Source: CAWUEX02 sp038148375 (GTDB lineage Bacteria > Pseudomonadota > Alphaproteobacteria > Rhodospirillales > Rhodospirillaceae). Taken from it: a stretch of 64,000 nucleotides of DNA. Made by a program: the position numbers and the translations under genes. The stretch covers positions 372,001-436,000 of the forward strand of contig JAYQVH010000001.1 in assembly GCA_038148375.1 (NCBI GenBank). Reading direction: 5' to 3'. Below are positions 35,197 through 44,689 of the stretch, one piece after another. Below the pieces are notes generated by a model. The model was not told where the DNA came from. It saw nothing but the letters and a program-made list of their open reading frames with translations, and ran no database searches. Positions within the stretch are counted from its first letter, which is position 1, and the number at the start of each line of letters is the position of its first letter.

Positions 35197-37971
35197 GTGC
35201 CAGACGAAACCCATTCCATAGACAAACCCGCCTCTGAGGCGCCGCCGAAAAAACCGGATCCAGCCGCCGTGACGCCGATGATGGCGCAGTATCTGTCGAT
35301 CAAGGACGGTTATCCTGATGCTATGCTGTTCTATCGCATGGGCGATTTCTATGAACTTTTCTTTGATGACGCGAAACAGGCCGCGGCGGCGCTCGACATT
35401 GCCCTGACCAAACGCGGTCAGCATGCCGGGGAAGACATACCCATGTGCGGCGTGCCGGTGCATTCCCACGAAAGTTATCTGTCTAAGCTGATTCGCAAGG
35501 GCTTCAAGGTTGCGGTGTGCGAACAGTTGGAAGATCCGGCCGAGGCCAAAAAGCGCGGCTCGAAGGCTGTCGTCAAGCGCGATGTGGTTCGTTTGATTAC
35601 TCCGGGCACGCTCACAGAAGACGCACTCTTGGATGCGCGCGCCCACAATGCCCTCGCAGCCGTGGCCTGTGCGGAAGGACAGTTTGCGCTTGCGTGGGCA
35701 GATGTCTCGACCGGTGACATTGAATTACAGGTGATGTCTGTAGATCGGCTCGCCATGGTGTTGGCGCGCGTTGCGCCCGGTGAATTACTGGTGTCGGACC
35801 GCCTATACGACGACGAGACCGTGCGCCCGATCATTCATCCTTATGACGACATTCTGACGCTAACGCCGGCCGTGCGCTTTGATTCCCAAAGTGCGGAGAA
35901 ACGCCTGCACGACATCTACGGTATCAAGACTCTTGAAGCGTACGGAAATTTTTGCCGCGCGGAGATCTCCGCCGCCGGCGCGCTGGTGGCGTATATCGAT
36001 CTGACGCAAAAGGGAAACCTGCCACGACTCAAACCGCTGCGCCAAATCGCGGACGGTGCGGTGATGGACATCGACAGCGCCACGCGCCGCAATCTCGAAT
36101 TGACCCAGACACTGACCGGCGAACGCAAAGGCAGCCTGCTTGATGTCATCGACAAGACGCGCACGGGCGCCGGTGCCCGGTTACTTGCCGCCCGCCTTGC
36201 GGCACCCTTGACGGATCCCGTGGCCATTGGCGTTCGTCTCGATCAGGTTCAGGTGATGGTCGATGCGCCATCGCGGCGTCTATCCATTCGTGACACCCTC
36301 AAGGCCATTCCCGATGTTGAACGCGCGGTGACGCGGATCAGTCTGGACCGCGGCGGTCCGCGCGATTTGGCGGCCGTCCGGGATGCGCTGGTCCAGGCGC
36401 CGGCGCTCAAGGAGGCGGTTGCCGCCGCCATGACCGAGGCCGACGCCCTTGGTGAGTCTAAACCGTTCGCCACTGTGATTCGCGATCTCGGAGAACACAG
36501 TGTGCTGGTCGACAAGCTGACCCGCGCATTGGCCGAGGACTTGCCCATGCTCACCCGCGATGGCGGGTTTATCGCGAAAAACTACGACGCCACGCTCGAT
36601 GAACTGCGTGAACTGCGCGACAACAGCCGTAAGCGTATTGCCGGTTTGCAGGCCAAGTACACTGAAGAGTCCGGCGTCTCGGCGTTGAAGATCAGACACA
36701 ACAACGTGCTCGGCTACTACGTCGAAGTCCCGGCCCGGCACGGCGATACCTTGATGCCCGCGGCGCAAACGCAAGACGGCACCGAAGCGCGTGTCGGCAG
36801 GACGGCGTTCATTCACCGCCAGACGATGGCGAATGCAATGCGCTTTACCACGGTGGAACTTGGCGATCTTGAAGACCGTATCCGCTCCGCCGCCGATAAA
36901 GCGCTGGCCCTTGAACAGGAATTATTCAAGACGCTGACTGCCGACGTCTTGGCCCGCGCCGAGGACATCGTCACCGCGGCGGCGGCTCTGGCCGAAATAG
37001 ATGTTGCCGCCGGTTTGGCCCAGGTTGCGGTCGACCGCCGGTATACGCGACCGGTGATCGAAGATACGGCGGCATTCCAAATCGAGGACGGCCGTCATCC
37101 CGTTGTGGAAGCGGCCCTATCAAAAAATGCGGACGGCGCGTTTGTCGCGAACGGCTGCAACCTCGGCGCGGCCGCAGATGGTGCGCCCGGACGCTTGTGG
37201 CTCATTACCGGCCCCAACATGGCCGGTAAGTCGACCTATTTGCGGCAGAACGCGCTGATCGCCGTGCTGGCGCAAATGGGTGCCTATGTCCCGGCCGGAT
37301 CTGTGCGTATCGGGGTGGTCGATCGGTTGTTCTCCCGTGTCGGCGCGGCGGACGACCTCGCCCGCGGCCGTTCGACCTTTATGGTCGAAATGGTCGAGAC
37401 GGCGGCCATCCTCAACCAGGCCACAGAAAAATCATTGGTGATCCTGGACGAAATCGGCCGTGGCACCGCCACGTTCGACGGACTGTCGATCGCCTGGGCG
37501 GCACTTGAATATCTGCACGACGCCAATCGCTGCCGTGCCTTGTTCGCCACCCACTATCACGAGCTCACGGCCTTGGCAGACAAGCTTGGCGACCTCACAC
37601 CCCATCATATGAAAGTTCAGGATTGGCAGGGCGATATCATCTTCCTGCATGAGGTGGCGCCGGGTGCCGCCGACCGGTCTTACGGCATTCACGTTGCCAA
37701 GCTGGCGGGACTCCCGGATGCCGTCATTGCCCGTGCCGAACACGTGTTGCACAAACTTGAGCAGGGTGACGAGTCCGCGTCCGCCGGCCGGCTGGCAGAA
37801 GATCTTCCCCTGTTTTCGCTCCAGCCCGCCCACGCGCCGCCTGTGTCCCAGCCCAAAGAGTCGCCGGTCGAAAAAGCGCTGGCTGACATCGCGCCAGACG
37901 ATCTCACGCCCAAACAGGCCTTGGATGCGCTGTACCGGTTGCGCGCCCTCCTGGCGGCAGACGGCGCGTGA
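35197..37971 (+). CDS. mutS: DNA mismatch repair protein MutS
   Basis: 924 residues. Mismatch-binding domain I has MLFYRMGDFYELFFDDA with the F-x-E residue set. Walker A is GPNMAGKSTYLRQ, followed by STFMVEM and LDEIGRGTATFDG (Walker B), and FATHYHELTALA. The C-terminal tail with DLTPKQALDALYRLRALL is the tetramerisation helix. The GTG at 35197 is used because the N-terminal extension is proline- and charge-rich as in relatives; internal GTG 35269 or ATG 35278 would remove this tail. TAGTCT ends 9 bases before the GTG and there is no ribosome-binding site, so the message may be nearly leaderless. Confidence 0.95.
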   Translation: MPDETHSIDKPASEAPPKKPDPAAVTPMMAQYLSIKDGYPDAMLFYRMGDFYELFFDDAKQAAAALDIALTKRGQHAGEDIPMCGVPVHSHESYLSKLIRKGFKVAVCEQLEDPAEAKKRGSKAVVKRDVVRLITPGTLTEDALLDARAHNALAAVACAEGQFALAWADVSTGDIELQVMSVDRLAMVLARVAPGELLVSDRLYDDETVRPIIHPYDDILTLTPAVRFDSQSAEKRLHDIYGIKTLEAYGNFCRAEISAAGALVAYIDLTQKGNLPRLKPLRQIADGAVMDIDSATRRNLELTQTLTGERKGSLLDVIDKTRTGAGARLLAARLAAPLTDPVAIGVRLDQVQVMVDAPSRRLSIRDTLKAIPDVERAVTRISLDRGGPRDLAAVRDALVQAPALKEAVAAAMTEADALGESKPFATVIRDLGEHSVLVDKLTRALAEDLPMLTRDGGFIAKNYDATLDELRELRDNSRKRIAGLQAKYTEESGVSALKIRHNNVLGYYVEVPARHGDTLMPAAQTQDGTEARVGRTAFIHRQTMANAMRFTTVELGDLEDRIRSAADKALALEQELFKTLTADVLARAEDIVTAAAALAEIDVAAGLAQVAVDRRYTRPVIEDTAAFQIEDGRHPVVEAALSKNADGAFVANGCNLGAAADGAPGRLWLITGPNMAGKSTYLRQNALIAVLAQMGAYVPAGSVRIGVVDRLFSRVGAADDLARGRSTFMVEMVETAAILNQATEKSLVILDEIGRGTATFDGLSIAWAALEYLHDANRCRALFATHYHELTALADKLGDLTPHHMKVQDWQGDIIFLHEVAPGAADRSYGIHVAKLAGLPDAVIARAEHVLHKLEQGDESASAGRLAEDLPLFSLQPAHAPPVSQPKESPVEKALADIAPDDLTPKQALDALYRLRALLAADGA

Positions 37972-38039
37972 CCCTATATTAAGAGGTGGTATAGTTTCCG
38001 CTCACGTGCCCGTTCCGATGCTGTTTATGGAGGCCTGAT

Positions 38040-38426
38040 ATGGCGTTCTCCTTCAATCAGGACCGGCCCAATCCGCCAGCCATCGCCCGCATCCTCAATT
38101 TCATGGGATGGATGAGCATACTCGGCTGTATTCTCGGCATCATCCTTGCGTTCTCCGGCTATCCGTGGGTCAACGAAATCTATGCCCTGGGTGGGTCTTG
38201 CGTGTCCGTATTGCTCGGTGTTCTGTTCATCGGACAGGCCAAGACCCTTGAGGCCCTGACCATTCTGAATGCGAGAATGAAGTCCCGGTTTGCGCTCGAA
38301 GGCTTAGGCGGTTCTGCAGCGCTGGGCGAAAAAACCAGCCGGCCGCCCATCATTCCGCAGCGCAAGGAGCGGGTGGTCAAGATTTCCCCTGAGGATGCCC
38401 GCCGCTCCGGTATTCGCCCCAGTTAA
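38040..38426 (+). CDS. Small two-helix membrane protein of unknown function
   Basis: 128 residues with a strong TGGAGG ribosome-binding site. Two hydrophobic segments, about 22-42 (MGWMSILGCILGIILAFSG) and 48-68 (IYALGGSCVSVLLGVLFIGQ), are followed by a soluble basic tail that should be cytoplasmic. I do not recognise the family. It is between mutS and glnD, which are adjacent in many related genomes, so it is either a conserved filler gene of that cluster or an addition. No enzyme motif is visible. Confidence 0.75.
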   Translation: MAFSFNQDRPNPPAIARILNFMGWMSILGCILGIILAFSGYPWVNEIYALGGSCVSVLLGVLFIGQAKTLEALTILNARMKSRFALEGLGGSAALGEKTSRPPIIPQRKERVVKISPEDARRSGIRPS

Positions 38427-38512
38427 GTCCGCACCCTGGCGCGGTGGCGTGCCCGGTCATGGCCGGGCGCGGCCGCACGTTCTATAGTGGGTGGTCTTGT
38501 GAAGGCCGCTCC

Positions 38513-41296
38513 GTGACAAAAATTCAATCGCCCCGCACCCTCATTGACCGCAATGCGCTGAACGGCCGCTTGGACAGCCGTGTCGGCGGGGACGTCGCGG
38601 ACTCCCAGGTGCGCCCCATTCTGATGGAGGAGCTGGCAGCCGCTCTCGAAAGCGGACGGCTGGAAGTGCGCCGCCGCCTCGAATCCGGCGCAACCACCGG
38701 GGCGACGACCATTGTCGAGCTGTCTTACCTGACGGATCAGCTTTTGCGCGTCTTGTATGACTTTGCCACCGCGCGTGTCTTTAAGCGCGGTGTACCGACG
38801 ACCGGCGAAAAGATCAGTTTGTTGGCGGTCGGCGGTTACGGGCGCGGCGAACTCGCGCCGGCGTCCGATCTCGATCTCCTGTTTTTGTTGCCGTACAAGA
38901 AAACACCGTTCTCCGAGAACCTGATCGAATACATGCTCTACGTGTTGTGGGACCTCGGCTTTAAGGTCGGTCACGCCGTGCGCAGCGTCAGCGACAACAT
39001 TCAGATGGCGCGGGCAGATATGACCATTCGCACCGCGCTTTTGGAGTCCCGGTGGCTGTGGGGTGATCAGACCCTCGCCAAGGAACTGCAGGATCGCTTT
39101 CGCGCCGATGTCGTGGAAGGCACGGGCATGGCCTTTGTCGAAGCCAAGCTGGCGGAACGCAACGCCCGTCACGAACGCCTCGGTGACAGCCGCTATGTGC
39201 TCGAACCCAACGTCAAAGAAGACAAAGGCGGTCTGCGTGATCTGCACACGCTGTATTGGATCGCGCGGTACTTGTATGGCGTTTCCGATATGGACGGACT
39301 GGTTGAGCGTGGCATCATTCACGATGACGCAGCTGCCCGGTTCCGCAAAGCGCATGACTTCCTGAGGACCGTGCGCTGTCACATTCACTACCTTACCGGT
39401 CGCCCGGAAAACAGGCTGACCTTCGATTTGCAGCCGCGGCTTGCCGAACGTATGGGCTACACGGATCATGCCGGCGGCAGCGCCGTCGAACGCTTCATGA
39501 AGCACTATTTTCTTATCGCGAAAGATGTTGGCGATCTCACGCGCATCTTCTCCGCCGTGCTTGAAGAGAAGGAACGCCGTAAGCCAATCTTCAGGTTGCC
39601 CTCAGCGCTGCGCCGCCGGACTCTCGAAGGATTTGTTGTTGAAGGCGGCCGCATTTCCATCGAGACGGAAGATGCGTTCCGGCAGAATCCGCTTAAGCTC
39701 ATCCGAATATTTCACGTTGCTCAGGATAATGGTCTCGATCTGCATCCCCGCGCACTTGAAGCTATCACGCGCGACATCAATCTCATTTCTGACGTGCGCG
39801 ACGACGAAGACGCGAACCGAATGTTCATCGACATACTGACATACCCCGCCGGTCCCGAGACCATACTGCGCCTGATGAACGAAGGTGGTGTGTTCGGTGG
39901 TTTCGTCCCCGATTTTGGCCGTGTCGTTGCCCAAATGCAGTTCGACATGTACCACGTGTATACGACGGACGAGCACACCATCCGAGCCATCGGCATTCTG
40001 CATCGCATTGAGTCCGGTGCGCTTAAGGACGAACTGCCGATCGCAACGGAAATTGTGCACAAGGTTCAGTCGCGCCGCGCGCTTTATGTCGCCGTATTGC
40101 TGCACGATATCGCCAAAGGACGCGGTGGGGATCATTCGGAACTTGGCGCCGAAATCGCCCAGACACTGTGCCCACGCTTCGGCCTCACGGATGAGGAAAC
40201 GGAAACGGTCAGCTGGCTGGTGCGCCATCACCTTTTGATGAGCAATACCGCGTTCAAGCGCGACCTGGACGATCCGAAAACGATTTCCGATTTTTGCGGC
40301 ATCGTTCAGTCGCTGGAACGGCTCAAACTTCTGCTCGTTCTGACCTGCGCCGACATCCGGGCGGTCGGCCCCAATGTGTGGAACGAATGGAAAGCGACGC
40401 TCTTGCGGGAAATCTATACCCGTGCGGACGAACGGATGTCGGCGGGTCAATCGACGGACTCGCTGGACGCCCGCATCGAACGCGCGAGGCAGGCTCTTGC
40501 CGAACGCCTGTCCGACTGGCCGGAGGCCGAGCGCGAAGACTTTGTGTGGTCGGGATCGCCGGCCTACTGGGTGACCTACGACACCGATACTCATGAACGC
40601 CATGCACGCTTTGTCCGCGATGCCGAAGCCAGCGATCAGAAAATCGCCGTTTCCTTCGAGGCCGGCCGAAAGTTACCCGCGACCGAGATGCTTATCTATA
40701 CGCCCGATCATCCCGGGTTGTTTTCCAAGATTGCCGGGGCGCTGTCGCTCTCCAATGTTTCGATTGTCGATGCGAAGATCCTGACTTTGTCGAACGGCAT
40801 GGCGCTCGACACCTTCATGATTCAGGACTTCACGGGCGCGCCGATAGCGACGGAAACCAAGATGAATCGCATCAAGGCGCGCGTTATTGCAGCGCTCGAA
40901 GGCCGGCTTCGGCTGGATCGCGAACTTAAGAATATAAAGCCGCCGATTAACGATCGCTCTCAGGCCCTCGAAGCACCGCCGCGCGTGATTATCGATAACA
41001 CGGCCTCAAAAGTTTTCAGCGTAATCGAAGTCAATGGCCACGACCGGCCGGGCTTGTTGTTCGACATTACGGCGGCAATCTCTCAGCTCGGATTGCAAAT
41101 CGCGTCGGCGCACATCTCGACTTACGGCGAGCGCGTGGTCGATGTGTTCTATGTCAAAGATATCTTTGGCATGAAGGTAGAAAACGACAGCAAGATCCGG
41201 CAAATCCGAGACGAACTCGGCAAGGCCATCGGGGTGCCTGACGAATTCTCGGTCCGCAGGCCCAAGTCCGCGCCTGCTTCGACTGCCGCAGAATAA
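38513..41296 (+). CDS. glnD: Bifunctional uridylyltransferase/uridylyl-removing enzyme GlnD
   Basis: 927 residues from GTG 38513. The nucleotidyltransferase domain has GGYGRGELAPASDLDLLFLLP with the metal-binding D-x-D. The HD hydrolase domain has VLLHDIAKGRGGDHSELG. Two C-terminal ACT domains are present (TPDHPGLFSKIAGAL and GHDRPGLLFDITAAI). GlnD adds or removes UMP on PII proteins according to glutamine, controlling nitrogen metabolism. The first ~25 codons of the longer frame are dropped because they cross a GC hairpin (38448-38471) and a TATAGT -10-like box upstream. murJ follows at 68 bases. Confidence 0.96.
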   Translation: MTKIQSPRTLIDRNALNGRLDSRVGGDVADSQVRPILMEELAAALESGRLEVRRRLESGATTGATTIVELSYLTDQLLRVLYDFATARVFKRGVPTTGEKISLLAVGGYGRGELAPASDLDLLFLLPYKKTPFSENLIEYMLYVLWDLGFKVGHAVRSVSDNIQMARADMTIRTALLESRWLWGDQTLAKELQDRFRADVVEGTGMAFVEAKLAERNARHERLGDSRYVLEPNVKEDKGGLRDLHTLYWIARYLYGVSDMDGLVERGIIHDDAAARFRKAHDFLRTVRCHIHYLTGRPENRLTFDLQPRLAERMGYTDHAGGSAVERFMKHYFLIAKDVGDLTRIFSAVLEEKERRKPIFRLPSALRRRTLEGFVVEGGRISIETEDAFRQNPLKLIRIFHVAQDNGLDLHPRALEAITRDINLISDVRDDEDANRMFIDILTYPAGPETILRLMNEGGVFGGFVPDFGRVVAQMQFDMYHVYTTDEHTIRAIGILHRIESGALKDELPIATEIVHKVQSRRALYVAVLLHDIAKGRGGDHSELGAEIAQTLCPRFGLTDEETETVSWLVRHHLLMSNTAFKRDLDDPKTISDFCGIVQSLERLKLLLVLTCADIRAVGPNVWNEWKATLLREIYTRADERMSAGQSTDSLDARIERARQALAERLSDWPEAEREDFVWSGSPAYWVTYDTDTHERHARFVRDAEASDQKIAVSFEAGRKLPATEMLIYTPDHPGLFSKIAGALSLSNVSIVDAKILTLSNGMALDTFMIQDFTGAPIATETKMNRIKARVIAALEGRLRLDRELKNIKPPINDRSQALEAPPRVIIDNTASKVFSVIEVNGHDRPGLLFDITAAISQLGLQIASAHISTYGERVVDVFYVKDIFGMKVENDSKIRQIRDELGKAIGVPDEFSVRRPKSAPASTAAE

Positions 41297-41364
41297 GCTT
41301 TCGCCTTGGTTTCGACGCACCTCAGCCCTCTCTATGCCTTCGTCATGGAGTGGGTTAAACCTTC

Positions 41365-42978
41365 ATGATGACTCAGCGCACCTCATTGCTACGGGCTTTC
41401 GCCACCGTCGGCGGCATGACGTTGATCAGCCGTGTGACTGGTTTCGTGCGCGACATTCTGATCGCCGGTGTGCTCGGCGCCGGAGTGGCTGCTGACGCCT
41501 TCCTCATCGCCTTTCAGTTTCCCAATCTGTTCCGGAGGCTGTTCGCTGAAGGCGCGTTCTCGGCCGGTTTCGTGCCGATTTTCTCCGAAACTCTGGAACG
41601 CGACGGACGCGATGCTGCCAGACGTTTCGCTGAAGAAGCGTTCGCTGTCTTAGCGGTTGCCGTCCTGGCGCTCGTTCTGGTGATGATGATTGCCATGCCC
41701 GTCGCTCTGTATGCCATCGCGCCCGGCTTCGATCGCGTGCCCGGGCAAATGGAACGCGCGACGGAACTGGCCCGTATCGCGTTTCCCTATCTGTTTTTTA
41801 TCTCGCTGGTCTCGCTGCAATCGGGCGTGCTGAATGCGCTCGATCGATTTGCTGCCGCTGCGGCAACCCCGATTTTACTTAACCTCACTTTGATCTCAGC
41901 TGTCGGCGTCGCGGTAACCAGCGGTCTTGAACCCGCGTTCGCGCTGGCGTGCGGGGTGTCCCTCGCCGGGGTTGTACAATTCGCATGGATGACGCAACGC
42001 GTTCGTGCGGCCGGCTTGCCGATTCGCTGGGCGCGCCCGCGTCTGACGCCTCAGGTGAAAACCTTGTTGCGCCGTATCTTGCCCGTGGTGTTCGGTGCGA
42101 GCCTGTATCAGCTCAATTTGCTGGTCGACAAAATCATCGCAACTCTTGTCGCGGTCGGCGCTGTGTCATGGCTGTACTTCGCGGACAGGGTCAATCAGTT
42201 GCCACTCGGGGTTATCGGCGTCGGCATCGGCGTTGCCCTCTTGCCGATGCTGTCGCGCGCCATACAGGGCGGTCGAGACAGCGAAGCGGCAAACGTGCAG
42301 AACCGGGCCATTGAAATTAGTCTAACTCTCACACTCCCTGCCGCTGCCGGCATCCTCGTGCTGGCAGGACCAATCGCTGCGACCCTCTACGAACGTGGTG
42401 CCTTCACCAGCGCCGATCGCGACGCTGTCGCCGCCGCGCTGGCGGCTTTTGCCGGCGGCTTGCCGGCCTATGTGCTGATCAAAGCTCTGGCACCCGGATT
42501 CTTCGGCCGCCATGACACGGCCACGCCGGTGAAAGTGTCGGCCCTGGCAATGGCTCTCAATGTTGTTCTCAACCTGGCGCTGATGGGACCCCTCGGTCAT
42601 GTCGGCATAGCCTTGGCGACCGCCCTGGCGGCCTGGGTCAACGCTGGTTTGCTCGGCTGGATCCTGCACCGCCGCGGCCATTGGCTGGCGGATGAGAGGC
42701 TGCGCCGGCGCGTGCCGCGGATCATGGTGTCCTGTTCGGTTATGGTCGCCGCTGTTTGGGCGGCCTTGGCCGCCGCCACGACCGTTGCCGGACCGGTGTT
42801 CGGCGACCCCGGCCTCGCCGCAGGATCTGAGCCCGCTCGCGCCTTTATTCTCGCTGTGCTCATAGCTGGCGGCGGCGCCGTCTACGCCGCGGCGTTGCTG
42901 ATCACGGGCGGGGCTGCGATGAGCGATCTGAAAAGCCTGCGCCGCGCCCCGGCGGCGGAGCCTCCGCCGTCAGCTTGA
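41365..42978 (+). CDS. murJ: Lipid II flippase MurJ (MviN)
   Basis: 537 residues with about fourteen membrane helices. The family start is clear: TVGGMTLISRVTGFVRDILIAGVLGAG and FLIAFQFPNLFRRLFAEGAFSAGFVPIFSE, which carry the conserved arginines of the central cavity. Later landmarks include SLYQLNLLVDKIIAT and LYERGAFT. MurJ flips lipid II for peptidoglycan synthesis. The order glnD-murJ-trpS is typical of related alphaproteobacteria. A terminator hairpin begins four bases after its stop codon. Confidence 0.96.
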   Translation: MMTQRTSLLRAFATVGGMTLISRVTGFVRDILIAGVLGAGVAADAFLIAFQFPNLFRRLFAEGAFSAGFVPIFSETLERDGRDAARRFAEEAFAVLAVAVLALVLVMMIAMPVALYAIAPGFDRVPGQMERATELARIAFPYLFFISLVSLQSGVLNALDRFAAAAATPILLNLTLISAVGVAVTSGLEPAFALACGVSLAGVVQFAWMTQRVRAAGLPIRWARPRLTPQVKTLLRRILPVVFGASLYQLNLLVDKIIATLVAVGAVSWLYFADRVNQLPLGVIGVGIGVALLPMLSRAIQGGRDSEAANVQNRAIEISLTLTLPAAAGILVLAGPIAATLYERGAFTSADRDAVAAALAAFAGGLPAYVLIKALAPGFFGRHDTATPVKVSALAMALNVVLNLALMGPLGHVGIALATALAAWVNAGLLGWILHRRGHWLADERLRRRVPRIMVSCSVMVAAVWAALAAATTVAGPVFGDPGLAAGSEPARAFILAVLIAGGGAVYAAALLITGGAAMSDLKSLRRAPAAEPPPSA

Positions 42979-42981
42979 CCC

Positions 42982-43026
42982 TGTGCGGGGGCTGGGCTAT
43001 CCCCCCGGCACACGATTGTTTTGTTT
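42982..43026 (+). terminator. Intrinsic terminator after murJ
   Basis: TGTGCGGGGG (42982-42991) pairs with CCCCCC-GG-CACA (to 43012) as a ten-pair stem with one bulged base and a nine-base loop, followed by the T-rich tract TTGTTTTGTTT (43016-43026). The structure starts right after the murJ stop and ends 25 bases before trpS, so trpS needs its own promoter or read-through. Confidence 0.6.
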
Positions 43027-43050
43027 CCTCTACCGAAGAGCACTCCAACC

Positions 43051-44064
43051 ATGGCGTTTCCGGCCAACCGTATTCTGTCTGGTATTCAGCCGACCGGTAA
43101 TCTTCATCTCGGCAACTACCTCGGCGCGATGAAGAATTGGGTTGCCATGCAGAGCGACTACGAGTGTCTGTTCTGTATTGTCGACTTGCACGCTATTACG
43201 GTCTGGCCTGAGCTCGGCGACGTCGCGACCTCGTCTCGCGAAGTGGCCGCCGGTATGATCGCGAGCGGTATCGATCCTGACCAGAGCGCCTTGTTTATTC
43301 AAAGTCACGTTCCGGCTCACGCCCAGCTCGCCTGGATTTTTAACTGCGTTGCCCGTCTGGGCTGGCTCAACCGCATGACCCAGTTCAAGGACAAGGCCGG
43401 CAAAAACCGTGAGAAGGCGTCGTCCGGCCTGATGGTCTATCCCAATCTAATGGCCGCCGACATTCTGGTTTACAAGGCGAGCCACGTGCCGACGGGCGAG
43501 GATCAGAAGCAGCACCTTGAGTTGGCGCGCGACATTGCCCAGAAATTCAATGTCGACACCGGTAAAGACGTGTTTCCCTTGCCGGAACCGGTCATTCAGG
43601 GCCCAGGCACGCGCGTCATGAGTCTGCGCGACGGGCAGAAAAAGATGTCGAAGTCCGATGCGTCCGACATGACCCGCATCAACCTGACCGACACCGCCGA
43701 TGTCATCGCCGATAAAATCAAACGGGCCAAGACCGATCCCGAATTACTTCCGGACTCGGCCGACGGTCTTACAGATCGGCCTGAGGCGCTAAACCTGGTC
43801 AGCATCTATGCCGCCCTGAACGACAGCTCGGTGGATCAGGTGGTGGCGGAATTCGCTGGCCAGGGCTTCGGGGCATTCAAGCCGAAACTGGCCGACCTTG
43901 CGGTCGCCAAGCTCGGGCCGATTGCCGCACGGATGAACGAGCTAATGGCCGATCCGGCCGAACTCGACCGCATCCTCAAACGCGGCGCCGAGACCGCCAA
44001 CGCCATTGCCGAACCGGTGCTGGCTGAGGCCTATGCCGCGATTGGGTTCGTGCCCCGCGGCTAA
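43051..44064 (+). CDS. trpS: Tryptophanyl-tRNA synthetase
   Basis: 337 residues, class I synthetase of standard bacterial size. The HIGH-type motif is NLHLGNYLGA within SGIQPTGNLHLGN; the KMSKS loop is GQKKMSKSD. VPTGEDQKQHLELARDIA and GPGTRVMSLRDG are further TrpRS markers. I start at ATG 43051 (GAAGAG upstream), since the frame extended upstream runs into the terminator. It ends sharing CTAA with the convergent RutE-like gene (44061-44064). Confidence 0.97.
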   Translation: MAFPANRILSGIQPTGNLHLGNYLGAMKNWVAMQSDYECLFCIVDLHAITVWPELGDVATSSREVAAGMIASGIDPDQSALFIQSHVPAHAQLAWIFNCVARLGWLNRMTQFKDKAGKNREKASSGLMVYPNLMAADILVYKASHVPTGEDQKQHLELARDIAQKFNVDTGKDVFPLPEPVIQGPGTRVMSLRDGQKKMSKSDASDMTRINLTDTADVIADKIKRAKTDPELLPDSADGLTDRPEALNLVSIYAALNDSSVDQVVAEFAGQGFGAFKPKLADLAVAKLGPIAARMNELMADPAELDRILKRGAETANAIAEPVLAEAYAAIGFVPRG

Positions 44065-44654
44065 ACGATTTCGCAGACGTCGTCGAAGGCAAAGCGCGGT
44101 GAACGCGGGTGCACTTTTTTGTCGTCGCCGTATCCAAGGTTGCACAAAAAGTTGGCCTTGAACCTGCCATCGGGAAAGAAGGTCTCGTTGACCTTTTCCA
44201 CGTCAAAGCCCGACATCGGGCCGCAATCCAGTCCGAGCGCACGCGCCGCCATCATCAGATATGCGCCTTGCAGCGTCCCGTTGCGAAACGCGGTTTCTTC
44301 GATAAGAGCGTCGTTGCCCGTAAACCATGCTTTGGCGTCGGTATGCGGAAACAAAGTCGGCAGATGTTCGTAAAATTTCACGTCGTGCGCGATGATCGCC
44401 GTCACCGGCGCCGACATGGTCTGAGCAAGGTTACCCTCAGCCAGAGCCGGCTTAAGTTTCTCTCTGCCCTCAGGCGTGGTGACGAAGACGAACCGCGCGG
44501 GAGAACAGTTGGCGGAGGTTGGCGCCATTTTCATCAAATCGAATAGATGGTGCAGAGTTTCCTTTGCAACCGGTGTAGTGTGCCAGCTGTTCTGTGTTCG
44601 TGCTTCGTTGAACAGTAAGTCTAGCCCGTCAGCGCTGAGCGGCGTGCGAGACAT
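44061..44654 (-). CDS. RutE-like nitroreductase (malonic semialdehyde reductase type)
   Basis: 197 residues, aligning closely end to end with E. coli RutE: ARTQNSWHTTPV, LMKMAPTSANCSPARFVFV, APVTAIIAHDVKFYEHLPTLFPH, EETAFRNGTLQGAYL and RALGLDCGPMSGFD. These FMN-dependent enzymes reduce malonic semialdehyde to 3-hydroxypropionate in the Rut pyrimidine-degradation pathway. No other rut gene is present here, so the physiological substrate may differ. It converges on trpS with a four-base overlap and is divergent from the deacetylase gene at 44690. Confidence 0.9.
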   Translation of the reverse strand: MSRTPLSADGLDLLFNEARTQNSWHTTPVAKETLHHLFDLMKMAPTSANCSPARFVFVTTPEGREKLKPALAEGNLAQTMSAPVTAIIAHDVKFYEHLPTLFPHTDAKAWFTGNDALIEETAFRNGTLQGAYLMMAARALGLDCGPMSGFDVEKVNETFFPDGRFKANFLCNLGYGDDKKVHPRSPRFAFDDVCEIV

Positions 44655-44689
44655 GGCGCCTCCTTTCCTGAATTTGCTATCGTTGAAAC

